NCBI GenBank assembly: GCA_964643885.1
Contig: CAZXUI010000113.1
Location: forward strand, 1-7,287
Direction: 5' to 3'
DNA length: 7,287 nt
DNA from: CAADGL01 sp964643885
Lineage (GTDB): Bacteria > Planctomycetota > Phycisphaerae > UBA1845 > Fen-1342
Part shown: one piece after another, positions 1-6,109 of the stretch
Layout of the letters: every line of letters begins with the position of its first letter
Numbering within the stretch: the first letter of the stretch is position 1
Translations under genes and position numbers: made by a program
Notes under the pieces: model-generated
The model's input: only the letters and a program-made list of their open reading frames with translations
What the model was told of the DNA's origin: nothing
Database searches by the model: none

Positions 1-72
1 CTCCCCGAGTAGGACTCGAACCTACAACAACCCGGTTAACAGCCGGGTGCTCTACCATTGAGCTATCGGGGA
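1..72 (-). tRNA. tRNA-Asn (anticodon GUU)
   Basis: Read on the minus strand, the sequence folds into a complete 72-nt cloverleaf. The acceptor stem is TCCCCGA/TCGGGGA (7 bp), the D stem GCTC/GAGC, the anticodon stem CCCGG/CCGGG with loop CTGTTAA, and the T stem GTAGG/CCTAC with loop TTCGAGT. G is the discriminator base. The anticodon in the loop is GTT, which reads the Asn codons AAC and AAU. All stems pair perfectly, so the gene looks functional. The discriminator base is window position 1, so whether the 3' CCA is encoded cannot be seen. The gene lies downstream of the pilT-pilB-cvpA genes on the same strand but has its own promoter-like sequence at 163-193. Confidence 0.97.
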
Positions 73-162
73 TTCGCTCGCCCGCCGCCGGCAGGGCCGC
101 ACATAGCGGGCCGAACCGGCAGGCCGGGCACCCACGCCGCCGGAAAACCGCCGGCGCAGCCG

Positions 163-193
163 ATTAAATTACTCCGATCGGCCGGTTCGTCAA
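163..193 (-). promoter_or_regulatory. Candidate promoter for tRNA-Asn
   Basis: On the minus strand a TTGACG hexamer (188-193) is followed 19 nt later by TTTAAT (163-168). Each matches the sigma-70 -35 and -10 consensus at five of six positions. This is one of the few AT-rich patches in a very GC-rich stretch. The spacer is 2 nt longer than ideal. The -10 lies about 90 nt upstream of the mature tRNA 5' end, which would leave a leader for RNase P to remove. It is assigned by pattern only. Confidence 0.4.
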
Positions 194-243
194 CTCGCCC
201 CAGCCCGTTCCGCCGGAATTACGCCCTCGGCCGCCCCAACCGG

Positions 244-336
244 CCTTTCTCGGGACCCGCGCCCCGGCCGCCGGTTGATCTCCGGCCGCAGTGCCGCCGC
301 CGCCCGATCCAGCCTATCTCGGGACCAGCGCCGCGG
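244..336. repeat. Imperfect 24-bp direct repeat pair
   Basis: Positions 244-267 and 313-336 match at 21 of 24 bases around the core CTCGGGACC.GCGCC.CGG, with an offset of 69 bp. The pair lies in the gene-free region. The offset is a multiple of three, but neither strand shows a credible protein across it. The function is unknown. It may be the remnant of a small duplication. Confidence 0.5.
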
Positions 337-487
337 CGAGCGAGCCCGCAGCGACCGTCCCACGCACCGCCCGGCCGACGAAACGCCTGGCCGACGCTCG
401 CCCCCGGCCGGAGCCCACGATACAGGCCATCGCGGCCGCGGCCGATCGCCAGCTCGCGTAGCGACGGCCTGGCTTTCTCCTCAGACG

Positions 488-580
488 ACGATCTCCGCAA
501 ACGACGATCTCCGAGGTCGCCGTCTCCGCAGACGACGATCTCCACGGACGCCGTCTCCGCAGACGACGATCTCCGCGGCC
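488..580. repeat. 31-bp tandem repeat, three copies
   Basis: Units at 488-518, 519-549 and 550-580 repeat with a 31-bp period. The last two are 29/31 identical, including an exact 25-bp match (519-543 and 550-574). The first matches the second at about 24/31. Each unit is itself two related halves of 15-16 bp based on ACGACGATCTCC/CGCCGTCTCC. Exact ACGACGATCTCC cores sit at 485, 501, 532 and 563. The last two units each contain a small inverted repeat, CGTCT-CCGC-AGACG (521-534 and 552-565). A 31-bp period is not a multiple of three, so the array is unlikely to be coding. It ends 13 bp past the cvpA-like stop codon. Confidence 0.85.
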
Positions 581-593
581 CGCGCGGCGTCGC

Positions 594-2375
594 CTACTGG
601 TTGACCATCGTGAAGCTCAGACCCTCCACGCGGCCGCCCTGACTGGCGATCCCCACGATCGTCCGCCCCGGCGGCACGAGGAAGAGCAGGCCCAGCACCG
701 AATCGTCTGCGGTCAGCTCCTCTCCGCGGATATCCTGAAAGTCCAGCATGCTGCGGAACGCCGGGTCCTCCGCGTCGCCGGTAAAGAACAGCTCGATGTA
801 CTGCCGCTCCCCGCGCCGCACCACCGCGAAGTACCCGTCCAGCATGTGCTCGTCGCCCAAGCTGTCGATCGCGCGATACTGGTTCACGTTCCGCGAGACA
901 TAGTTGAATACCTGGCCGACCAGCGTCAGCGCCTCCTTCGGCCGGTAGCGGATCTGGCACAGCCGCCAGCCGGCCGGCAGCACGAAATCCTCCACCAGCG
1001 GCTCCTGCCGCGACGGGTCCGGCTCGAACCGCGACACGTCGCCGGACAGCCGGCCGGACTTGAACTTCCCATCCGCCAGCTCGACGCTCGAGACGCGCCG
1101 CAGGCTCTCCAGCGTCATCTTCAGCGGCAGGGCCGTCGTATCGCCGCTGGGCTGCACGATGGTATTCACGAAGTTCAGCGCACCGGACGAGCGCCCCTGT
1201 CTCGGGGCCGCCGCGGCCGTCTCGGCCGCCGGACCGCTCAGCGCGGCCAGCGTCGACGGGTCCTCCAGCGGCGCCATCGCCAGCGACGCCCGCGCATGCC
1301 GCCGGTACTCCACGAAGCGCGGCTCGAATTCCTCCGGCACCTCGAAGTACGCATCGATCGTCGCGTCCCCCTGTTCGATCGCGAAGTTGTTGTCCAGGTC
1401 GACGGCGCGGCCGCGCCCGGGAATCCGCGGGTCCGCGTTCACCAGAATCCGCGGCAGATAGTGCCCCGGATCGCCGCCCTCATCGCCGACGACGCGCAGC
1501 ATCGACGGCCGGAACAGATGAACCGCCCGGTTGCGCGAGCGATCCGCCGCGGCCTGCTTGAGCGTCATGCGCACGCCGATCAGCTTCATGCCCGGCGCCG
1601 GCTTGTAGGGATCATCGGTGCCGAAGCCGGGATTCGGATTGTCCTTGGTCGGCACATCTTTGCGATAGCGGGCCGAAACCGTTCCCTCGGGCTCCCACCA
1701 GGATTCGACGGATAGTCCACTCTTGACCCCGTCGCCCTTGCTGTCGCGGTAGGGGGCGGGCGTCGATTCCCACTGCACGGTGTTTCCCGTGTAGAAGACC
1801 CAGTCCGCGAAATTCGGATAGACGCTCGCAAACGTCGTCTGCCCGCGCAGCGCCCCGCCGCTGAGCATCTGGAACAGCCCGATCGTGAACTCGTCCGGCA
1901 TCAGCCAGACGCTGCGGCGGTCGAATCGCGCCAGCCCCGGCCGGTCCGGGTCGCTTTCGTCCGAACGCTCGTAACGCGAGAATCCCAGCGCGCGTCCGCC
2001 CAGCGGCAGCATCAGCACCGAGATCACGAGCATGCCGACGCACATCTGCGCGTTGAGAAACCCGCACACGATGGCCCCGCCGGTGTCCAGCGCCTGCGGC
2101 AGGTGCACATTGCCGCGGATGAGATTGTCCGCCGCAGCCCGCAGCAGCGCCAGCGAGACCACGAACAGCAGCAGCAGCGTGCACGGCCCCGTGTAGGCCG
2201 GGTGAAGCCCGAACTGCTTCGTGATCCACAGCGAGACCGGCTCGAAAAAGCCGAACGCCACACTGACCGAGACGATCGTGCACCCCAGGTTCAGCAGGCC
2301 GCTGAACAGCCCGAAGATCGAGTGCATGAACGTGATGGCCAGGATCAGCGCGATCGCGACGATGTTCAGTGCCAT
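594..2375 (-). CDS. CvpA-like membrane protein with long soluble C-terminal region
   Basis: This gene encodes a 593-aa protein. The N-terminal ~125 residues form four hydrophobic segments (about 3-21, 26-45, 64-82 and 98-122) with a glycine-rich FGLFSGLLNLG stretch after the first, as in the CvpA (colicin V production) membrane family. CvpA proteins are usually about 160-250 aa, so this one is much longer. Residues ~160-360 and ~460-593 look beta-rich and appear related to each other. Both contain a KLIGVR/RLCQIR-type strand and end in F-x-VP followed by a hydrophobic strand (YFEVPEEF near 343; LFLVPPGR near 564). A low-complexity Ala/Pro/Gly linker (about 380-400) separates them. No GDSGG-type serine protease motif is visible, so it is not the MarP-like CvpA-protease fusion. 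The ATG is preceded by GAGGTGAGG, which overlaps the stop of the upstream pilB-like gene. The CvpA call rests on topology and general resemblance. The function is unknown, and the C-terminal part probably lies outside the cytoplasm (inference). Confidence 0.72.
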   Translation of the reverse strand: MALNIVAIALILAITFMHSIFGLFSGLLNLGCTIVSVSVAFGFFEPVSLWITKQFGLHPAYTGPCTLLLLFVVSLALLRAAADNLIRGNVHLPQALDTGGAIVCGFLNAQMCVGMLVISVLMLPLGGRALGFSRYERSDESDPDRPGLARFDRRSVWLMPDEFTIGLFQMLSGGALRGQTTFASVYPNFADWVFYTGNTVQWESTPAPYRDSKGDGVKSGLSVESWWEPEGTVSARYRKDVPTKDNPNPGFGTDDPYKPAPGMKLIGVRMTLKQAAADRSRNRAVHLFRPSMLRVVGDEGGDPGHYLPRILVNADPRIPGRGRAVDLDNNFAIEQGDATIDAYFEVPEEFEPRFVEYRRHARASLAMAPLEDPSTLAALSGPAAETAAAAPRQGRSSGALNFVNTIVQPSGDTTALPLKMTLESLRRVSSVELADGKFKSGRLSGDVSRFEPDPSRQEPLVEDFVLPAGWRLCQIRYRPKEALTLVGQVFNYVSRNVNQYRAIDSLGDEHMLDGYFAVVRRGERQYIELFFTGDAEDPAFRSMLDFQDIRGEELTADDSVLGLLFLVPPGRTIVGIASQGGRVEGLSFTMVNQ

Positions 2376-2377
2376 AG

Positions 2378-2386
2378 CCTCACCTC
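2378..2386 (-). promoter_or_regulatory. Ribosome binding site of cvpA-like gene overlapping pilB-like stop codon
   Basis: GAGGTGAGG on the minus strand is a strong Shine-Dalgarno sequence 2-10 nt upstream of the ATG at 2375. The TGA stop of the upstream gene (2380-2382) is inside it, and only 4 nt separate that stop from the start codon. Ribosomes ending the PilB-like protein would expose or reuse this site, so the two genes are probably translationally coupled. Confidence 0.75.
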
Positions 2387-4119
2387 GTGCTCTGGGCCGT
2401 CGGGCTGCCGCCGGCCGCGGGCTTGGCCGGCGCCGCTCCCGCCGCGCCGACCGGCTTGGCCGGCGCCTTGCCGCCGCCCGGCCCCGGCGCGGCCGAGCGC
2501 GTCACGCGGACGACTTCCTCGATGCTCGTGATCCCGTCGAAAACCTTCTGAAGCGCCTGCTGCTGCAAGCCGGCGCCGCCCTGCTTGACGCAGTAGGCCT
2601 GAATGTCGCTGATCGAGCCGCCGCCGGCGATCACCTTCGCCAGCCCCTCGTCGACCACCACCGTGTGAAACACGCCCGTCCGCCCGACGTAGCCCGAGCC
2701 CTGGCACGCCTGGCAGAGAATCGGGTTGCCGTGCTTGTCATACTGCGGCTCCGGCGGGCGATAGAGCACCTTGTCCGCCGGCAGATTGAGCTTGCGAAGC
2801 TGCGCCGCCTCCGGCTTGTACGGCGTCTTGCAGGCCACGCACAGCTTCCGCACCAGCCGCTGATGCGTCACCATCTTCAGGCTCGCAGCGACCTTGGCCG
2901 CATCGTCCGCCAGCGCCAGCCAGCGCCGGAACGCGTCCCATACGTCCGCCGCCGGAATGCCCACGTAGACGCGCTGCTTGTGATTGGCCGCCTGGACCGC
3001 CACCGCCGCGGCCGCCTTGTCGCGAATCTCCGGCAGCACGATCACGTCCGGGTCCGAGCGCACGAGCCGCTGCAGGTCCTCGGTGAAGCTCTTCTGGCCG
3101 GCCGGATCGTGCACGCGATGCGTGATATTCTCGATCTCCAGCTCCCGGTTGTATTCCATCGTCTGGATGTTCTGAAGAAACGCGTCGTGGCTCCGGGCGA
3201 ATGAATACAGCGTCGTCGTCAGGCCGTGCCCCGGCGGCGCCGAGACGACCATCATCCCGCGATCGGAACTCATGAACGCCCGCACCTGCTCGAGCTGCTT
3301 GTCGGTGAAGCCGATGCCGTCGACCTTCAGGTTCTTCTCGCTGCCGATCACGCGGATCTGAAGCCGCTCGCCCGCCGTCGACCCGCTGGTGTGAATCACC
3401 AGGTCGAACTTGTGATCGCCCACTTGCGCCCCAAGCTTGCCCGACTGCGGCTTGCGCCGCTCCTCGACGCTGAGCCCCGCCAGCCGCTTGAGGTACATCA
3501 GGATGCTGTCCCCCTCCGGCCGCGGAACCGGCTCGCGCTCCGCCGCGATCCCGTCGATCAGGTAGCTGATCTTGGACGCCTGCCCCGCCGGAACCACGTC
3601 CACCACGCTCGCCCGCCGCCAGAGCACGTCGAACAGCAGCTCCTGCGTCAGCCGGAACTGCTCGCGCTCGACCTCCTCCTCCGGCACGGCGACGCGCTTG
3701 CGGTCCGCCGCGACCAGCCGGACCCGCTCGCGCACGTCCTTCTTGTCCTGCTTCTTCTTGCCGCTGAATCCCTCTGTGATGAGCCGCTTGATGTGCGCGG
3801 GTGTGCAGACCTTCGAGTCTTCGTCGACCAGCCCGTTGCGGTGCGTTACGTAGATCGCCGACAGCGCGATCTGGATCACGGCGAACGCCCCCAGCCCCGC
3901 CCAGAACACCGGCAGCAGGAACAGACACAGCAGCGCGACGATGCCGCAGCCGATCGTGACGAGATTCCAGATATCCCGGTACGTGTTGACCGCCACCGCG
4001 TCCTTGTCCACCCACTGCGCGAACAGCGCCCAGACCGCCACGAGCAACGCGACGCAGACGAGCTTGAAGGGGTGGACGTAGATGGTCGTTTCGGGAAGCT
4101 GCGCGAGTATCGCTTCCAT
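2380..4119 (-). CDS. PilB/GspE-family protein, membrane-anchored, degenerate ATPase
   Basis: This 579-aa protein belongs to the type II secretion/type IV pilus ATPase family, whose normal members drive pilus extension. Three hydrophobic segments (about 16-37, 52-70 and 72-91) come first and are unusual for PilB/GspE. The family N2 domain follows: ASVVDVVP near 170 (usual ASDIHIEP), YLIDG at 186-190, KRLAGLSVEERRKPQSGKL at 211-229 and GERLQIRV near 250. The nucleotide site is altered. Walker A reads APPGHGLTTTLY (294-305), with Leu300 where the catalytic Lys should be. The Asp-box EDPVE is EYNRE (322-326). Walker B DPDVIVLPEIRD (356-367) keeps Glu364 but has Pro for Gly. The usual STLHTND His box reads VGIPAAD. 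The zinc-site cysteines (427, 430, 469, 472) and the GYVGRTGVF motif are intact. A Pro/Ala/Gly/Lys-rich tail (541-579) contains APAKP twice. The start is supported by AGGAG 5 nt upstream. The frame is unbroken, so this is a divergent gene rather than a decayed one. It is probably structural or regulatory, acting at the membrane near PilT (inference). Confidence 0.88.
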   Translation of the reverse strand: MEAILAQLPETTIYVHPFKLVCVALLVAVWALFAQWVDKDAVAVNTYRDIWNLVTIGCGIVALLCLFLLPVFWAGLGAFAVIQIALSAIYVTHRNGLVDEDSKVCTPAHIKRLITEGFSGKKKQDKKDVRERVRLVAADRKRVAVPEEEVEREQFRLTQELLFDVLWRRASVVDVVPAGQASKISYLIDGIAAEREPVPRPEGDSILMYLKRLAGLSVEERRKPQSGKLGAQVGDHKFDLVIHTSGSTAGERLQIRVIGSEKNLKVDGIGFTDKQLEQVRAFMSSDRGMMVVSAPPGHGLTTTLYSFARSHDAFLQNIQTMEYNRELEIENITHRVHDPAGQKSFTEDLQRLVRSDPDVIVLPEIRDKAAAAVAVQAANHKQRVYVGIPAADVWDAFRRWLALADDAAKVAASLKMVTHQRLVRKLCVACKTPYKPEAAQLRKLNLPADKVLYRPPEPQYDKHGNPILCQACQGSGYVGRTGVFHTVVVDEGLAKVIAGGGSISDIQAYCVKQGGAGLQQQALQKVFDGITSIEEVVRVTRSAAPGPGGGKAPAKPVGAAGAAPAKPAAGGSPTAQSTR

Positions 4120-4124
4120 ATGGA

Positions 4125-4129
4125 CTCCT
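4125..4129 (-). promoter_or_regulatory. Ribosome binding site of pilB-like gene
   Basis: AGGAG on the minus strand, 5 nt before the ATG at 4119, fixes the start of the pilB-like gene. It is next to the inverted repeat at 4135-4152. Confidence 0.65.
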
Positions 4130-4134
4130 GTCCT

Positions 4135-4152
4135 CGTCCGACCGCTCGGACG
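4135..4152 (-). other. Intercistronic inverted repeat between pilT and pilB-like gene
   Basis: CGTCCGA (4135-4141) and TCGGACG (4146-4152) are perfect inverted repeats around a 4-nt loop. Together they form a 7-bp hairpin in the transcript between the pilT stop and the pilB-like ribosome binding site. A second GC-only hairpin, GCCGGC-CGG-GCCGGC, sits beside it at 4157-4171. No U-run follows, so these are unlikely to be an intrinsic terminator. They could stabilise the pilT message or tune translation of the next gene. Confidence 0.5.
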
Positions 4153-4176
4153 CGGGGCCGGCCGGGCCGGCGCTGC

Positions 4177-5352
4177 CTAGCTGAGAATCGACGCCGAAGA
4201 CGAACGGATGCCCTTGAGCGCCATCTTCAGCTCGTCGGGGTTCGGCGCCGCCTCATATGCGGTCTCGTGGTCGATATAGCCGCTGTCCACGAGCTGCCGC
4301 AGATGCTCCGTGAAATCGATCATCCCGTCCGCGTAGTTGGCCCGGATGACGTTGATGATCTCGTTGTCGCGCTCCTCGCGGATCAGCTTGCGGATCGAGC
4401 CGTTCGTGATCATCACCTCGATCGTCGGCACGATCGGCGTCGAAGGATGCACGCTGCGGATCAGCTTCTGGCAGATCACGCTCTTGAGATTGAACTCCAG
4501 CGCCTGCCGCATCGCCCGCCGCTCATGCGACGGGAACAGATCCAGAATACGCGAAATCGTCTGCGCTGCACTGCTGGCGTGAATCGTGCCGAAGACCAGG
4601 TGGCCCGTCTCGGCCGCGTGCACCGCCGCCGCGAACGTCTCCAGGTCGCGCATCTCGCCGACCAGCACGATGTCCGGGTCCTCACGCATCAGGTACTTGA
4701 GCGCGTCGTGGAAGTTCGGAACGTCGATCCCCACCTCGCGCTGGTTGATGCGGGCCTTCTTGTCGGTGAACAGATACTCGATCGGGTCCTCGATCGTGAC
4801 GATGTGCACCGCCTCGCGCTCGTTGATGTAATCCAGCATCGCCGCGATCGTCGTGCTCTTGCCCGAGCCCGTCACACCCGCCAGCAGCACCACCCCCTCG
4901 CGGAATTCGCAGACCTTCGACAGCGATTCCGGCAGATAGAGCTGGTCGAACCGCTTGATCTCCCGCGTCACGCGCCGCGCCGCCAGACTCAGCTTGCCGC
5001 GCTGCATGAAAGCGTTCACTCGAAAACGGTCCGCATCGCCCGGCGGCCCGACGTCATACGCGAAGTCGATCGCCCCCTTCTCCTCGAACAGCTTCGTCTG
5101 CTTCTCGTTCAGCACCTCCAGCACGCCGTTGAGAATCTGCTCGTGCGTCAGCGCACCGCCCGTCAGCGGCCGGATCGCACCCTTGCTCCGTCCGCCCGAC
5201 ATGCCCTTCACACGAACCGCCGGCGGACAGTCAGCCTTCAAGTGAAGGTCCGATACCTTCATCTTGATGACCGCCTTGAAATACCTGTTCAGAAACGGCT
5301 CTTTGGGCTGCGAGGGCTCGATCGGCGCCTCGACCGCGACTGCATCTGCCAT
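4177..5352 (-). CDS. pilT: Type IV pilus retraction ATPase PilT
   Basis: This gene encodes a 391-aa hexameric cytoplasmic ATPase that powers pilus retraction (twitching, surface sensing, DNA uptake). The family motifs are present and intact: KVSDLHLK (32-39), Walker A GVTGSGKST (159-167, Lys165), Asp box TIEDPIEY (186-193), Walker B DPDIVLVGEMRD (225-236), His box GHLVFGTIHASSAA (250-263), and SIRKLIRE (319-326), the PilT-type AIRNLIRE motif that separates PilT from PilB. The length is slightly above the usual ~345-370 because of a Pro/Glu-rich N-terminal extension. I chose the ATG at 5352 (MADAVAVEAP). A longer in-frame reading from a GTG at 5505 adds only Gly/Ala/Arg-rich sequence without family similarity. 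A modest AAGGGA lies 9 nt upstream of the chosen ATG. The gene is first in the leftward set, 57 bp before the pilB-like gene. Its paralogue PilU is not fully excluded, but the intact PilT signature favours PilT. Confidence 0.95.
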   Translation of the reverse strand: MADAVAVEAPIEPSQPKEPFLNRYFKAVIKMKVSDLHLKADCPPAVRVKGMSGGRSKGAIRPLTGGALTHEQILNGVLEVLNEKQTKLFEEKGAIDFAYDVGPPGDADRFRVNAFMQRGKLSLAARRVTREIKRFDQLYLPESLSKVCEFREGVVLLAGVTGSGKSTTIAAMLDYINEREAVHIVTIEDPIEYLFTDKKARINQREVGIDVPNFHDALKYLMREDPDIVLVGEMRDLETFAAAVHAAETGHLVFGTIHASSAAQTISRILDLFPSHERRAMRQALEFNLKSVICQKLIRSVHPSTPIVPTIEVMITNGSIRKLIREERDNEIINVIRANYADGMIDFTEHLRQLVDSGYIDHETAYEAAPNPDELKMALKGIRSSSASILS

Positions 5353-5588
5353 GCGTTCCCGTCCCTTGCTTGCGGTGTACTCACGCTCAACCGTCGTGAC
5401 CCGGCCGCCGCCGTGCGGAAACGACAACTGAGCTCTCGCCACGCCCCCCGCCACCCACGCGGCCGGCCCGCCGCTCCGCGGCGCCCAGACCCGCCAGTTT
5501 ACCACCCCCGTCTGCGCCTAGCTACCGGATTCTTCAGGAGATAGCCCACCGTGGCAACCCGCCGCCACGCCGCCGCCACCGCACCCCG

Positions 5589-5618
5589 CTACCAGACCGC
5601 CACCTGCTTCCGTACAAT
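5589..5618 (+). promoter_or_regulatory. Candidate promoter of gcvH
   Basis: TACAAT (5613-5618) matches the -10 consensus at five of six positions. CTACCA (5589-5594) lies 18 bp upstream in the -35 position but matches TTGACA at only three positions. The -10 ends 69 nt before the gcvH ATG. The same CTACCR-18 bp-TACAAT layout occurs upstream of gcvP at 6168-6197, which raises confidence that it is real. Confidence 0.5.
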
Positions 5619-5625
5619 GTCCGCC

Positions 5626-5672
5626 CCGCGCCCGCCGCGGCGCGGCCGGCGCGCATCGCCGCCCCCGGCGGC
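5626..5672 (+). other. Two GC hairpins in the gcvH leader
   Basis: CCGCGCC-CGCCGC-GGCGCGG (5626-5645) forms a 7-bp stem starting about 8 nt after the -10 box, so at the probable mRNA 5' end. GCCGCC-CCC-GGCGGC (5658-5672) forms a 6-bp stem ending 1 nt before the AGGAGG ribosome binding site. They may affect message stability or initiation. In DNA this GC-rich such stems also arise by chance. Confidence 0.3.
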
Positions 5673-5673
5673 C

Positions 5674-5679
5674 AGGAGG
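5674..5679 (+). promoter_or_regulatory. Ribosome binding site of gcvH
   Basis: A consensus AGGAGG sits 8 nt upstream of the ATG at 5688. This is ideal spacing and fixes the gcvH start. Confidence 0.85.
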
Positions 5680-5687
5680 CCCGACGA

Positions 5688-6068
5688 ATGCCCGTACCCG
5701 CAGACCGCAAGTACGCCCAGACCCACGAGTGGTTCCAGCCCAGCGGCAAGACCGTCACCATCGGCATTACCAAGTTCGCCGCCGACGAGCTGACCGACAT
5801 CACCTACGTCGAGCTCCCCGCCGTCGGAAAACGCATCGAGGCCGGGACGGCCTTCGGCCAGATCGAATCCGTCAAGGCCAGCAGCGACCTGTATTCCGCC
5901 ATCTCGGGCGTCGTCGCCGAGGTCAATCAGCGCCTCGCCGGCGAGCCCGAGCTCGTCAACAGCAACCCCTTTGACGACGGCTGGATGATCCGCCTGGAGT
6001 GCGACGACCCCTCCCCGCTCGATAAGCTCATGGACGCCGCGGCCTACGAGAAGATGATCGCCGGCTGA
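5688..6068 (+). CDS. gcvH: Glycine cleavage system H protein
   Basis: This 126-aa lipoyl carrier of the glycine cleavage system has the usual length for GcvH. Its lipoylated arm accepts the aminomethyl group released from glycine by GcvP and shuttles it to GcvT and then to dihydrolipoamide dehydrogenase. The lipoyl attachment motif ESVKASSDLYSAISG (60-74) is intact, with Lys63 as the lipoylation site. The N-terminal YAQTHEW and the C-terminal PELVNSNPFDDGWMIRL segments are also typical of GcvH. The start is set by a consensus ribosome binding site. The gene is followed by gcvP on the same strand after 194 bp. No gcvT is seen in the window, although gcvT often precedes gcvH, so it must lie elsewhere if the pathway is complete. 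Confidence 0.98.
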   Translation: MPVPADRKYAQTHEWFQPSGKTVTIGITKFAADELTDITYVELPAVGKRIEAGTAFGQIESVKASSDLYSAISGVVAEVNQRLAGEPELVNSNPFDDGWMIRLECDDPSPLDKLMDAAAYEKMIAG

Positions 6069-6109
6069 GACACCCCGAACGCCCGGCAGCCGAGCCTCCG
6101 CCGCCCGAC

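Larger units (their letters stand above)
73..593. other. 521-bp gene-free region between tRNA-Asn and cvpA-like gene
   Basis: No convincing gene is visible on either strand. The open frames here encode Arg/Pro/Ser/Ala-rich sequence with no recognisable domain, and they shift frame at the repeats, as expected of non-coding GC-rich DNA. The region holds the tRNA promoter candidate (163-193), an imperfect direct repeat (244-267 and 313-336) and a 31-bp tandem repeat array (488-580). I found no GC hairpin followed by a T-run that would act as a clear intrinsic terminator for the operon ending at 594. Confidence 0.7.
5353..5687. other. Divergent intergenic region between pilT and gcvH
   Basis: These 335 bp must hold the start signals for the leftward pilT operon and the rightward gcvH. 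For gcvH, a TACAAT box and a good Shine-Dalgarno sequence are visible. For pilT the best I can offer is a weak TAAACT (5496-5501, minus strand) without a convincing -35. Small frames, such as one starting GTG at 5551 after AGGAG, encode Arg/Pro/Ala-rich sequence and run into gcvH out of frame, so I do not call them genes. I see no glycine riboswitch signature. Confidence 0.6.

Noticed and set aside
488..580. CRISPR array
   Set aside because: The 31-bp units are directly adjacent with no unique spacers, there are only three, and no cas genes are present.
58..642. 194-codon plus-strand frame across the gene-free region
   Set aside because: It begins inside the tRNA, ends inside the antisense of the cvpA-like gene, has Pro/Arg/Ser-rich content, and crosses a 31-bp repeat that shifts frame between units.
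5353..5505. N-terminal extension of PilT from a GTG at 5505
   Set aside because: The added ~51 residues are Gly/Ala/Arg-rich and unlike PilT. The ATG at 5352 gives the expected N-terminus.
3226..5544. A 772-codon open frame on the plus strand across the pilB-like gene and pilT
   Set aside because: It is antisense to two clearly recognised genes that share the same codon register (their starts differ by a multiple of three), and these GC-rich genes avoid TTA, CTA and TCA codons, so the opposite strand stays open. Its translation is Arg/His/Leu/Asp-rich with no domain.
5619..5687. Glycine riboswitch in the gcvH leader
   Set aside because: Only about 70 nt of leader is available after the -10 box, and the conserved glycine aptamer core sequences are not seen; only simple GC hairpins are present.
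5551..5793. Small 80-codon frame starting GTG after AGGAG, upstream of gcvH
   Set aside because: The product is Arg/Pro/Ala/Ser-rich, it overlaps gcvH by 106 bp in another frame, and it contains the likely gcvH promoter.
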